NCBI GenBank assembly: GCA_963700425.1
Contig: CAVOXO010000003.1
Location: forward strand, 124,001 to 188,000
Reading direction: 5' to 3'
Length of the DNA: 64,000 nt
Source of the DNA: CAVOXO01 sp963700425
GTDB taxonomy: Bacteria; Actinomycetota; Acidimicrobiia; Acidimicrobiales; Microtrichaceae
Numbering within the stretch: the first letter of the stretch is position 1; the number at the start of each line of letters is the position of its first letter. Positions 17,812 to 26,003 of this stretch are shown in pieces. Both the position numbers and the translations under genes were made by a program. A model generated the notes under the pieces. That model was given only the letters and a program-made list of their open reading frames with translations, was not told where the DNA came from and ran no database searches.

Positions 17812-18711
17812 TCAGGCCGCGCTGTTGATGAGGTCGTTCAGGCGCCCGTCCTCGCCGAAGAGGGTGTCGCGCCACTCCTCGAGGAGCGCGTCGGTGTCGC
17901 GGTCGTCGGGGTGGAAGTCGGGCCGGTTGTAGTCCCGGAGGCGTCGGAAGAGGTCGAGCCGGAGGAAGGGAGAGTGCCGGAGTCTGGCGAGGGATCGGCG
18001 GAGCCGGCCGCGTCGATAGGTCTCCCGGTCACCCAGCATCGAGATCGTGGCGTCGACGTTCATGCCGACGAAGAAGCTCACGAGGATGAAGTTCATGGTC
18101 CAGACCCGCATCCTCTCCGAGCCGCCCACCTGCCGGTAGACGTCGAAGGCAACGGCCTTGTGCTCACACTCCTCCAACGCGTGCCACAGCAGCATGTCCA
18201 TCACGATGGTGTCGCCCACCGCTTCGCGGGCCTGCTCGCTGCTCAGGAGGATCTCGGCCATGGTCGCGGTGAAGTGCTCGAGCGCGGCGGTCGCGGCCAG
18301 ATTCGACTCGGCGGACATGATGCGTTCGCGTTGCGCGAGACCCCAGCGGGTGAACGCCTCGATCCGCTTGGTCGGGTAGCCCAGTTCGGACAACCGGTCG
18401 TTGAGGGCGCGGTGCTGGCGTCCGTGCATCGCCTCCTGGCCGATGAACCCGGCCACCTGTCGCTTCAGCTCAGGGTCGGTGACCTGGTCGCGGAAGTGAC
18501 GAACGGAGCGGACGAAGAAGTCCTCACCGTCGGGGAACACCCCCGAGAGCACGGCGATCATGTGACTCATGAACAGGTCGCCATCGCCGGCGAAGTGCTG
18601 GGGGAGATCGGCGAGAGACTCCTCGAAGGAGATGCGGCGGGTCGGTACCTTCCGGTGGGATCGCACGGTGGTCATCGCGTCGGCGGTGGCGTCGGTCATG
18701 GTGTCGCTCAT
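17812..18711 (-). CDS. PF10118-type predicted metal-dependent hydrolase (diiron-like)
   Basis: The 299-residue protein shows the PF10118 pattern. HFAGDGDLFMSHM lies near the N-terminus, GQEAMHGRQHRALN in the middle, EHFTATMAEI next, and WHALEECEHKAVAFDVY later. These Glu/His motifs on long helices resemble a ferritin-like diiron fold. The reaction is not established for the family. The ATG at 18711 is chosen because GGAAGG lies about eight bases upstream; an in-frame ATG 22 codons earlier would fall inside the promoter. It is the first gene of the operon with the monooxygenase and SDR. TTGAGT-17-TATGAT precedes it on the minus strand, overlapped by an inverted repeat shared with the TetR gene. 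Confidence 0.82.
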   Translation of the reverse strand: MSDTMTDATADAMTTVRSHRKVPTRRISFEESLADLPQHFAGDGDLFMSHMIAVLSGVFPDGEDFFVRSVRHFRDQVTDPELKRQVAGFIGQEAMHGRQHRALNDRLSELGYPTKRIEAFTRWGLAQRERIMSAESNLAATAALEHFTATMAEILLSSEQAREAVGDTIVMDMLLWHALEECEHKAVAFDVYRQVGGSERMRVWTMNFILVSFFVGMNVDATISMLGDRETYRRGRLRRSLARLRHSPFLRLDLFRRLRDYNRPDFHPDDRDTDALLEEWRDTLFGEDGRLNDLINSAA

Positions 18712-18748
18712 CTCGGTGTCCTTCCCCGGGGGGCAGCGGGTCGACGTC

Positions 18749-18777
18749 ATCATAGACGAATTGAGAGATTTACTCAA
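18749..18777 (-). promoter_or_regulatory. Promoter of the PF10118-BVMO-SDR operon
   Basis: On the minus strand TTGAGT (18772-18777) and TATGAT (18749-18754) are separated by 17 bp, a near-consensus sigma-70 promoter. The predicted start near 18742 leaves a short leader holding the GGAAGG ribosome site. Confidence 0.65.
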
Positions 18778-18787
18778 AGCCTCAATT
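18759..18787. promoter_or_regulatory. Inverted-repeat operator between divergent promoters
   Basis: AATTGAG (18759-18765) is repeated inverted as CTCAATT (18781-18787). An inner CTCAA (18773-18777) also pairs with TTGAG (18761-18765) across 7 bp. The element overlaps the -35 boxes and spacers of both divergent promoters, so a dimer bound here would shut both. Confidence 0.6.
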
Positions 18788-18797
18788 ATGTTACGTT
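18769..18797 (+). promoter_or_regulatory. Promoter of the TetR gene at 18804, probably leaderless
   Basis: TTTACT (18769-18774), a 17 bp spacer and TACGTT (18792-18797) precede ATG 18804 by six bases. No ribosome site is present, so transcription should begin at or near the start codon. Confidence 0.55.
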
Positions 18798-18803
18798 CGA
18801 CAC

Positions 18804-19433
18804 ATGTCGTCGCCGACCGGAAGCGCCACTGCGACCATGACCAAGGGGGAGCAGACCCGGCGCGCCATCCTCGACGCGGCGATCGAGAGATTCGGTCACG
18901 ACGGGTTCCGGTCGACGTCGGTGGCGGAGATCGCTCGTGCCGCCGACGTGAGCGGCACCCTCGCCTACGCCTACTTCGAGAACAAGGAGGCGTTGTTCCT
19001 CGCGGCTCTCGACGAGGACGTGGCCGGTGTCATCAGCGAGGGCGTGTCGACGGTGCTGGAGACGTCGGGAGACGACTCGTGGCGGGGCACGCTGATCTTC
19101 ACCCTCATCGAGGCGGTGGGGCGCCACCCCCTCGCCGAGCGGGTGCTGGCGGGGCTCGAACCGACGGTGACCGATCGGATGATCGAACTCCCTGCTCTCG
19201 AGGAGCTGAGGGCGGCTCTGGCCGGACGACTGCGGGCCGACCAGGTGATGGGCCTGGTACGCCCCGACATCGACCCGGTGTCGATCGGCAGCGGTGTGGT
19301 CACGATCTTCATCTCGTTGTTGATGTCGATCGTCCAGTACGGCTCGGAAGGGATCGACATCTACGGTCCCGATGTGATGGCGGTGCTGGGCGCGGCCATC
19401 GACCTGGCGCCGGGGCGTCCGCCGGATCGCTGA
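18804..19433 (+). CDS. TetR-family transcriptional regulator
   Basis: The 209-residue protein has an N-terminal TetR domain: TRRAILDAAIERFGHDGFRS, then TSVAEIARAADVSGTLAYAYFENKE with AYAYF in the recognition helix. The C-terminal ligand domain is hydrophobic and ends in LAPGRPPDR. The start at ATG 18804 is supported by a -10 box six bases upstream. An in-frame ATG at 18837 (MTKGEQTRR) is the alternative. It faces the PF10118-BVMO-SDR operon across an inverted repeat and is the likely repressor of both directions. The inducer is probably a ketone, fatty acid or similar hydrophobic compound, by inference from the enzymes. Confidence 0.9.
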   Translation: MSSPTGSATATMTKGEQTRRAILDAAIERFGHDGFRSTSVAEIARAADVSGTLAYAYFENKEALFLAALDEDVAGVISEGVSTVLETSGDDSWRGTLIFTLIEAVGRHPLAERVLAGLEPTVTDRMIELPALEELRAALAGRLRADQVMGLVRPDIDPVSIGSGVVTIFISLLMSIVQYGSEGIDIYGPDVMAVLGAAIDLAPGRPPDR

Positions 19434-19465
19434 CGCCGAGCCTCCGGCGCACCTGGCCTCGCCGC

Positions 19466-20140
19466 GTGGACATCGAGGACTTCATCGGCGCGGGCCTCTA
19501 CGACCCTGATGCCGACGATGCCGCGGACCGTCTCGCTCTCCTACGCTACGTCGCCGCAAGCGGTGCGACTCTCGCCGAGACGGTCGAGTCGGCGCGGAAC
19601 GGCGACATCACCAGCCTCGTGATCGACATTCGGCTCGGGAGCGGGGAACTCTCGGCGGTCGACCTCGTCGAGCGATCGGGACGTTCCCTCGACGACGTCC
19701 GCAAGGTGTTTCGCACACTGAACATCGTCATCACCGATCCCGACGCTCGCGTCTTCGACGACGCGGAGCTCGGGCTGCTGGAGCTGCTCGACGCGGCGGC
19801 CGATCTTCTTCCCGCCGCTCTCACCGCCCACGCCCCCGCTGCGGGCGCAGGCATCGGCCTGAGGCTCGTCGCCGTGTGGGCAGGAACTCGGTTCCGGCCG
19901 CGTGGTGGTCTGGCACACGGAGTCGTCGTGGCCCGCCACGGTGATCTGTACGGCACGATCGTCAACCTCGCCGCCCGACTCGCCGACATCGCGGCGCCGG
20001 GTGAGCTGTTGGCCGATGCGCGGCTGGCCGGCGCGCTCGGCAGCTCGGCTCTGGTTGTCGAGCCCGCGGGTCGCCGGGTGTTGAAGGGCTTCTCCGGGCC
20101 GGTCGCGGTCGTGACCGTCGGCGCCGCCGACTCACCCTGA
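19466..20140 (+). CDS. Class III adenylate cyclase remnant with regulatory domain, central part missing
   Basis: The 224-residue product starts like the regulatory domain seen before actinobacterial class III cyclases (GLYDPDADDAADRLALLRY, GATLAETVESARNG, RSLDDVRKVFRTL). The last third resembles the C-terminal half of a cyclase catalytic domain: GLAHGVVVARHGDLYGTIVNLAARL, then PGELLADARLAGALG and GRRVLKGFSGPVAV. The transition-state motif NLAAR is kept. The strand with the first metal-binding aspartate and the GDG region is absent, replaced by a short proline/alanine stretch near residue 120. The gene therefore lost about 150 codons without a frame change and cannot bind metal ions normally. 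Start GTG 19466 is tentative because no ribosome site is visible. Confidence 0.65.
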   Translation: MDIEDFIGAGLYDPDADDAADRLALLRYVAASGATLAETVESARNGDITSLVIDIRLGSGELSAVDLVERSGRSLDDVRKVFRTLNIVITDPDARVFDDAELGLLELLDAAADLLPAALTAHAPAAGAGIGLRLVAVWAGTRFRPRGGLAHGVVVARHGDLYGTIVNLAARLADIAAPGELLADARLAGALGSSALVVEPAGRRVLKGFSGPVAVVTVGAADSP

Positions 20141-20208
20141 GCCGACTCCGCAGGGCGGGTCGTCAGGACGGGTCGACAATCTCGGAGTCAGGTCGAGAGA
20201 CCCTGGCT

Positions 20209-20214
20209 AGGGTC
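20209..20214 (+). promoter_or_regulatory. Putative -10 box of the SulP gene
   Basis: TAGGGT lies 20 bases before the start codon of the permease gene and is followed by a GGGAGGA ribosome site. TAGGGT recurs upstream of several genes here. No clear -35 box is seen. Confidence 0.35.
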
Positions 20215-20234
20215 GCACGCGGGAGGACCCCACC

Positions 20235-22088
20235 GTGGTGGACCCACATCTCGACTCTGGACGCGACACATCGGGCGCGACGGGCTGGGCCGCGCTGTTA
20301 CCCGGGGTCGTCGTCGCCCGGTCCTACGAGCGGGGATGGCTGCGGCCCGATGTCCAAGCCGGAATCGTTCTCACCGCGCTGCTCATCCCCGCAGGGATGG
20401 GCTACGCCGAGGCCGCCGGCCTGCCCGCGGTCACCGGTCTGTATGCGACGGTCGTCCCGCTGCTCGTGTATGCGTTGGTGGGACCGTCGAGGGTGCTGGT
20501 GTTGGGACCCGACTCATCGCTTGCCCCGATCATCGCGTCGTCGGTCCTGCCGCTGGCCGGAGGCGACCCCGAACGTGCGGTGGCCCTCGCGGGGTTGTTG
20601 GCCATCCTGATGGGCGTCGTGTTGGTCGCCGGGGGCCTGCTGCGCCTGGGCTTCGTCACCGACTTGCTCTCCAAGCCGATTCGGACGGGCTACCTCATCG
20701 GTGTCGCCACGGTCGTGATCGTGAGTCAGATCCCGAAGCTGTTGGGGTTCTCCGTCGATGCCGACTCGTTGGTGGCGGAGGTGCGCATCACGGTCAGCGG
20801 TGTTCTCGACGGCGACGCGAACCGAACCGCGGCGGTCCTTGGACTGTCGTCCCTGGCCCTCATGGCGACCTTCAGGGTCATGAGGAGTCGCGTCCCGGGG
20901 GCTCTGGTGGGGATGGCCCTGTCGATGGTGGCCGTGGCCGCGTTCGGCCTCTCGGACGAGGTGCCGGTGGTCGGGCGACTTCCGCGCGGGCTCCCGACGC
21001 CGGCCCTCGGTGGTCTCACGTGGGGCGACGTCGGATCGCTCCTCGGACCGGCGGCGGGAATCGCCCTCATCGCCTTCGCCGACACCGGAGTGCTGTCGCG
21101 CACCTTCGCGGCACGACAGGGCCAACGGGTCGACGGAAGCCAGGAGATGGGGGCCATCGGGGTGGCCAACACCGCGGCGGGCTTGTTCGGCGGCTTCCCC
21201 ATCTCGGCCAGCTCGAGTCGAACCCCGACGGCCGAACAGGCCGGAGCGCGGACCCAGCTCGCCGCCGTCGTGGGGGCCCTGCTGATCGTCGTGTTCATGA
21301 TCGCGGCGCCGGGGCTGACCGACTTCCTGCCCTCGGCCACGTTGGCGGCGGTGGTGATCGTCGCCGCGTCATCGCTGGTGGACATCGGCGGATTGGTACG
21401 CCTCGCGGGAATGAGCCGCGCCGAATTCGGCCTCGCGATCGCCGCGTTCGCGGGCGTCGCTCTCCTCGGGGTGCTCGAGGGCATCGTCGCCGCAGTTGCT
21501 CTGGCGATGGTGACCTTCGTGTACCGGGCATGGCGACCCCACACTGCGGAGCTGACGAGGGTCGACGGACGCAAGGGATATCACGATCGCGAAAGGAACC
21601 CCGACGGTCGGCGAATACCGGGCCTCGTCATCGCCCGATTCGACGCTCCGCTGTTCTTCGCGAACGGGGGCATCTTCGGCGAGTTCATCCGCGACCTCGT
21701 TCGAACGGCGCCCGAGCCCGTTGTCTGGGTGATCCTCGCGGCCGAGCCGATCACCGGCGTGGACACCACCGCCCACGACGAACTCGTCGAACTCGACGAG
21801 GATCTGGCCGCTCACGGCATCCGCCTGGTCTTCGCCGAGATGAAGGGCCCGGTGAAGGACCACCTGTCGCGTCTGGGCCTCGATGATCGATTCGGCCCCG
21901 ATCGCTTCTTCGCCACCATGGGTACCGCGGTCAGCGCCTACGTGCGTCTCACCGGGGTCGACTGGGTCGATTGGCAGGATCGGGTCGATCGGTCCGAGCG
22001 CGGTGACGCGACGCCCGACGAGCTCTCCGATGCGGACTCAGGTGAGAACGGAGAGGAGAGCCGTCGGGACGGAACCGCCGGCGACTGA
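20235..22088 (+). CDS. SulP-family anion permease with C-terminal STAS domain
   Basis: The 617-residue protein begins with the SulP signature: PDVQAGIVLTALLIPAGMGYAEAAGLP and GLYATVVPLLVYALVG, then a GPDSSLAP motif. About 11-14 hydrophobic helices follow, to near residue 430. Residues about 460-590 form a STAS domain (IPGLVIARFDAPLFFANGG, VILAAEPITGVDTTA), with the hydrophilic tail beyond. SulP proteins carry sulfate, bicarbonate or other anions. Sulfate is plausible because cysDNC genes lie 6 kb away, but bicarbonate or an organic anion cannot be excluded. GTG 20235 follows GGGAGGA by about eight bases. It is transcribed alone. Confidence 0.88.
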   Translation: MVDPHLDSGRDTSGATGWAALLPGVVVARSYERGWLRPDVQAGIVLTALLIPAGMGYAEAAGLPAVTGLYATVVPLLVYALVGPSRVLVLGPDSSLAPIIASSVLPLAGGDPERAVALAGLLAILMGVVLVAGGLLRLGFVTDLLSKPIRTGYLIGVATVVIVSQIPKLLGFSVDADSLVAEVRITVSGVLDGDANRTAAVLGLSSLALMATFRVMRSRVPGALVGMALSMVAVAAFGLSDEVPVVGRLPRGLPTPALGGLTWGDVGSLLGPAAGIALIAFADTGVLSRTFAARQGQRVDGSQEMGAIGVANTAAGLFGGFPISASSSRTPTAEQAGARTQLAAVVGALLIVVFMIAAPGLTDFLPSATLAAVVIVAASSLVDIGGLVRLAGMSRAEFGLAIAAFAGVALLGVLEGIVAAVALAMVTFVYRAWRPHTAELTRVDGRKGYHDRERNPDGRRIPGLVIARFDAPLFFANGGIFGEFIRDLVRTAPEPVVWVILAAEPITGVDTTAHDELVELDEDLAAHGIRLVFAEMKGPVKDHLSRLGLDDRFGPDRFFATMGTAVSAYVRLTGVDWVDWQDRVDRSERGDATPDELSDADSGENGEESRRDGTAGD

Positions 22089-22152
22089 GTCCCGCGCTGA
22101 CGACACGCTCGAGGTGCGGTGCCGCGTCCGTTCTCCCTCCGCCGACCCGTTG

Positions 22153-22467
22153 TCAGGAGTTGGCGTACTCCATGCCCTTGATGATCGCCGGCATGGCGGT
22201 GTCGAGATCGAGAACGATCTTCGACTCCATCTCGAGAAACTCACCGAGCGCGAGGCTGGTCTCGAGCTCGAAGGCGCTGGCAGCCTCGACGTCGACCGCT
22301 CTGGCGACCGTCATGCCACCGGAGCCATCGGCGTAGATGTACCAACACAGCCTTTCCACGCTGGGATTCTCCGCCATCGAGGCTTCGATCTTTCCCCACA
22401 CTTCCATCATCCGCTGAGCCTGATCCGGCGAGAGCGGACGTGCCTTCCACGTCGTGCTGACCAACAT
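22153..22467 (-). CDS. Small protein of unknown function, probable alpha/beta-barrel fold
   Basis: A 104-residue soluble protein, MLVSTTWKARPLSPDQAQRM to KGMEYANS. The order strand-helix-strand (LVSTTWKA; AQRMMEVWGKIEASM; RLCWYIYADGSGGMTVARA; EASAFELETSLALGEFL) resembles small stress-response or ABM-like domains, where dimers form a barrel. I do not assign a family with certainty. It is a lone gene between the convergent SulP gene and the mscR-MBL operon, 140 bp downstream of the latter's end. Confidence 0.65.
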   Translation of the reverse strand: MLVSTTWKARPLSPDQAQRMMEVWGKIEASMAENPSVERLCWYIYADGSGGMTVARAVDVEAASAFELETSLALGEFLEMESKIVLDLDTAMPAIIKGMEYANS

Positions 22468-22607
22468 GGCAACCCCCCTTGTGGTTGATGAGCCGAACGC
22501 TATACCCAGCCCCTCGGGCGTGCGCCCGAAAAGCTCGGCGCGTGCGGTGCGACGGTTGAGTTGCCCCGACGCGGCGATCCGACCCGAGAAGGGGACGAGG
22601 CCCCGGG

Positions 22608-23234
22608 TCAGATCCCCAGCTCGGCCATGCGCTCGACGACGCCGTCGCGTTCATCGCCGATGGTCGTCGACTCGCCATGGCCGGTGTGGACGATCGTGTG
22701 ATCCGGCAGGCACAACAGCTGTTCGGCGATGGACCTGAGAATGGTGGGTTCGTCACTGAAGCTGCGACCGGTGGCGCCCGGCCCGCCACAGAACAGGGTG
22801 TCGCCGGAGAACACCGCTCGCTCGGCGACGTCGTGAAAGCAGCAACAACCGGGGGAGTGGCCAGGGGTGTGGGCGACCGCGAGCTCGTGGTCGCCGGCGG
22901 TCAGCACGGTGCCGGCGCCGAGGTCGCCGTCGGGGGTCTCGTCGGGATATACCGCGTCCCACAGCATCCTGTCGTCGGGGTGCAACAGGACCGGTGCGTC
23001 GACGGCGTCGCGGAGGGACACCGCCGCGTTGATGTGGTCGTTGTGGCCGTGGGTCAGGGCGATGGCGGTGACCCGTCGACCGGCAACCGCTTCGACGATG
23101 GGACGGTGATCATGGGCCGCGTCGATGACCAGAACCTGGCTGTCATCGCCGACCAGCCAGATGTTGTTGGTGACCTCCCACTCGCCCCCGTCGAGAGCGA
23201 AAAGGCCGTCGGTCCGGACGAGTTCGAGAGCCAT
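22608..23234 (-). CDS. Metallo-beta-lactamase-fold hydrolase paired with MscR
   Basis: The 208-residue protein has the metal-binding motif THGHNDH near residue 60, a later histidine in HTPGHSPG, the bridging aspartate in FSGDTLF and a terminal histidine in HTGHGE. This is the glyoxalase-II-like branch of the family. It starts at 23234, two bases after the mscR stop. Mycobacteria have the same pair, an S-(hydroxymethyl)mycothiol dehydrogenase followed by an MBL hydrolase. The likely role is hydrolysis of the S-formyl-mycothiol product or a related thioester, inferred from that arrangement. It depends on the upstream promoter because no ribosome site or promoter stands between the genes. Confidence 0.85.
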   Translation of the reverse strand: MALELVRTDGLFALDGGEWEVTNNIWLVGDDSQVLVIDAAHDHRPIVEAVAGRRVTAIALTHGHNDHINAAVSLRDAVDAPVLLHPDDRMLWDAVYPDETPDGDLGAGTVLTAGDHELAVAHTPGHSPGCCCFHDVAERAVFSGDTLFCGGPGATGRSFSDEPTILRSIAEQLLCLPDHTIVHTGHGESTTIGDERDGVVERMAELGI

Positions 23235-23236
23235 GG

Positions 23237-24322
23237 TCACAACACCACGACGGATCGCAGAACCTCGCCGCGCTCCATCTTCTCGAAGGCCTCCTCCACG
23301 CCGTCGAGCGAGATGGTCTCCGAGACGAAACCGTCGAGGTCGAGCCGACCCTGGCGGTAGAGGTCGATGAGCATGGGGAAATCCCGCGACGGAAGACAGT
23401 CGCCGTACCAGCTCGACCTGAGGGATCCTCCCCGGCCGAAGACGTCGAGGAACGGCAGTTCGATGGTCATGTCGGGCCGCGGCACGCCGACCAGCACCAC
23501 CGTTCCGGCGAGATCCCGGGCCTCGAAGCACTGCCGGTAGACCTCGGGTAGGCCGATGGCGTCGATGGCGACGTCCACTCCGTTGCCGCCGGTCAACTCC
23601 CTGATCCGCTCGACGGGATCCTCCTCGGTGGAGTTGACGGTGTGGGTCGCGCCGAACCCCTCCGCCCACGACAGCTTCCGATCGTCGACGTCGACGCCGA
23701 TGATCGTCGACGCTCCTGCGAGTCTCGCCCCTGCGATGGCGGCGTCGCCCACTCCTCCGCATCCGAACACGGCCACGCTGTCGCCGCGGCCGACCCCGCC
23801 GGTGTTGATCGCCGCTCCGATGCCGGCCATCACCCCACATCCCAGGAGTCCCGCGGCGGCGGGGGAGGCCTCGGGGTCGACCTTGGTGCACTGGCCGGCG
23901 GCGACGAGGGTCTTGTCGGCGAACGCGCCGATGCCCAACGCGGGGGAGAGCTCGGTGCCGTCGGTCAGGGTCATCTTCTGGGTCGCGTTGTGGGTGTCGA
24001 AACAGAGGTGGGGGCGGCCTCGGACACAGGCCCGACACCGGCCGCACACGGCCCGCCAGTTGAGAATGACGAAGTCGCCCGGGGCGACGTCGGTGACGCC
24101 TTCGCCGACGGACTCGACGATGCCCGCGGCCTCGTGTCCGAGCAGGAACGGGAACTCATCGTTGATGCCGCCCTCGCGGTAGTGCAGGTCGGTGTGGCAC
24201 ACGCCGCAGGCCTGCACGACGACGACGGCCTCGCCGGGGCCCGGATCGGGGACGACGATGTCCTCGATGGTCACCGGTTCGCCCGCCGCTCTGGCGACGA
24301 CCCCTCTCACGGTCTGTGGCAT
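23237..24322 (-). CDS. mscR: S-(hydroxymethyl)mycothiol dehydrogenase
   Basis: The 361-residue zinc-dependent alcohol dehydrogenase has the catalytic zinc ligands in CGVCHTDLHYREGG and LGHEAAGIVE. Four structural-zinc cysteines lie in the CGRCRACVRGRPHLC block, and FGCGGVGDAAIAGARLAG binds NAD. The sequence order, including NWRAVCGRCRAC and LLGCGVMAGIGAAINTG, is that of the class III-like enzymes that oxidise formaldehyde bound to mycothiol in Actinobacteria. It is followed without spacing by the MBL partner. Start ATG 24322 has GGGAGGGG upstream. It should detoxify formaldehyde made by demethylations. The thiol is inferred from lineage and gene pairing; glutathione-type enzymes are similar. 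Confidence 0.85.
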   Translation of the reverse strand: MPQTVRGVVARAAGEPVTIEDIVVPDPGPGEAVVVVQACGVCHTDLHYREGGINDEFPFLLGHEAAGIVESVGEGVTDVAPGDFVILNWRAVCGRCRACVRGRPHLCFDTHNATQKMTLTDGTELSPALGIGAFADKTLVAAGQCTKVDPEASPAAAGLLGCGVMAGIGAAINTGGVGRGDSVAVFGCGGVGDAAIAGARLAGASTIIGVDVDDRKLSWAEGFGATHTVNSTEEDPVERIRELTGGNGVDVAIDAIGLPEVYRQCFEARDLAGTVVLVGVPRPDMTIELPFLDVFGRGGSLRSSWYGDCLPSRDFPMLIDLYRQGRLDLDGFVSETISLDGVEEAFEKMERGEVLRSVVVL

Positions 24323-24420
24323 GTGTGACCCCTCCCGACGCGGTGTGCGCCCTCGACGACGAGACGATGTTAAGGGTGATCGTCGGTGTCGGCCGCGCTG
24401 TCCGGTGGCGCCGGCCACGG

Positions 24421-25755
24421 TCACAGCAGTTCTTCGGCGGGTACTCCCCAGTCGACGGTCGAGACCGCGGGAACTCCGACCGCAGCACACGTGCCGGTCA
24501 CGTCGGCCTGTGTTCCCTCGAAGGGGTCTCCTGGGCTGGCGGCTTTCCGTGCGCCGTAGATGAACGGCACGGCCAGAGCCAACAACGCTCCGCTGATGAC
24601 GTAGGTCTCGCCGATTCCCCGGCGCTCGGCGGACCGTCCGAGACCGAGTTGACCTCCGACCCCACCGATGCCCGACACCATCGAGTCGAACGAGATGACC
24701 GTCGCCCGGTGTTCACTCGGCACGACCTTGTGGAAGAACGACTGGCGCACCGGCATCGCCACTCCCAGGGCACCGGTCACCAGCAACAACATCACGAGCG
24801 CGACGCCGAACGAGTTCGCCACTCCGATTCCCACGGCCGCTACCGCCTGCACCCCCGCGGCGGCCAGGAGCAGGGTGGTCCGCGTGCCACAGAACCGGGT
24901 GAGCCACTCGACGATGAGGTTGCCGACGATCGTCGAGATCGCCACCAACGCGCTGACCACACCGGCGACCCACACGGCGTCGCGGCCGAGCAGTTCGAGG
25001 AAGTACGGCTGCCAGGCGTACCAGACCCACATGAAGACCGCGCTCTGGATCATCCCCGACAGGGTGAGGCGACGAAGCGCCGTGTCCCTCCACCCGAATC
25101 GCACCCCGCTCCGAGCGACCTGAGACATCTCCGTGGGGATCGAAGCGAGCCGCAGGCGGACGGGAGCGAAGCCGATGTCGAACATCGTCGCCGCGGCGAT
25201 GACGAACAGCACGCCCAGAAGAACCGCACGGGCCAGGTAGGGCAACGCCAGGCTGATCGAGCCGAGGAGGCCACCACCGACGGTTCCGACCAACATCGAC
25301 GTGCCGCTCACCATCTGGCCGCGGGCGAAGACCGAATCGAGCTCCTCCTCGAAGCCCACGTGGCGAAGAGCGTCGACCAGCCACGCCTCGGTCGCCCCGG
25401 AGTAGAAGGTGAACCCCAGCCCCATGACGACGGAGACCGCGGCGAACGCGCCGACTCCCGCCTCGACCGACGCCATGTAGAGATAGAGAAGGGTCGTGAC
25501 CGTGAGGACGGCGGCGCTGGCGAGAAACGAGGCACGCCGTCCGACCGTATCGGCCACGACTCCCGTGGGGATCTCGAAGAGCACCGTTCCCGCCGAGAAT
25601 GCCGCATTGGCGATGAACGTCTCGCCGAGAGACAGTCCTGCGTCGAGCAGGAAGAGCGTGTTGACCCCCCAGATGACCGAGGCCGCAAGAGTGTAGAGGC
25701 CGGTGAGCACGTAGTAGCTCCGAACGATCGTCCTGCTCGCGGCGTCGGGATTCAC
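24421..25755 (-). CDS. MFS transporter
   Basis: The 444-residue protein has about 12 hydrophobic segments. A classical MFS loop-2 motif follows helix 2 (GVVADTVGRRASFL), and a sequence like FEIPTGVVAD is common in drug or sugar-efflux permeases of Actinobacteria. The middle loop carries TEMSQVARSGVRFGWRD. The substrate is unknown. Start GTG 25755 has TAGGGT six bases upstream (25762-25767) and no ribosome site, consistent with a leaderless transcript. The gene is alone on its strand between mscR and the glucosidase. Confidence 0.82.
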   Translation of the reverse strand: MNPDAASRTIVRSYYVLTGLYTLAASVIWGVNTLFLLDAGLSLGETFIANAAFSAGTVLFEIPTGVVADTVGRRASFLASAAVLTVTTLLYLYMASVEAGVGAFAAVSVVMGLGFTFYSGATEAWLVDALRHVGFEEELDSVFARGQMVSGTSMLVGTVGGGLLGSISLALPYLARAVLLGVLFVIAAATMFDIGFAPVRLRLASIPTEMSQVARSGVRFGWRDTALRRLTLSGMIQSAVFMWVWYAWQPYFLELLGRDAVWVAGVVSALVAISTIVGNLIVEWLTRFCGTRTTLLLAAAGVQAVAAVGIGVANSFGVALVMLLLVTGALGVAMPVRQSFFHKVVPSEHRATVISFDSMVSGIGGVGGQLGLGRSAERRGIGETYVISGALLALAVPFIYGARKAASPGDPFEGTQADVTGTCAAVGVPAVSTVDWGVPAEELL

Positions 25756-25761
25756 GCCTGC

Positions 25762-25767
25762 ACCCTA
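25762..25767 (-). promoter_or_regulatory. Leaderless -10 box of the MFS gene
   Basis: TAGGGT on the minus strand is followed by GCAGGC and then the GTG start, giving a six-base gap. It is among the clearest cases in this window of a promoter abutting its start codon. Confidence 0.5.
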
Positions 25768-26003
25768 GAGAGCGCCCGCGGACGCTCTCCAGGGTCGCCA
25801 CGAAGTCGGCGCACACTCCCGCGTGAAGTGGGGCGGGCCGCCTTCCTCGGTGGCGGGAGGACCTTCGGGTGTGGGGTCGCATCGAGGTGCGCCTGGGGAT
25901 CGATCCCCGCCGGGCGCTGAGTCGACTCGCAATCCCGACTCGGGGATGTGCCGCCGGCCGATGTCGGGAGCGACCGACGCCATTGTCGGGCATGCTCTGT
26001 GAC

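Noticed and set aside
24316..25920. A 534-codon plus-strand open frame opposite the MFS gene
   Set aside because: Its translation is low-complexity Arg/His/Asp-rich and has no motifs, while the minus strand shows a typical 12-helix transporter.
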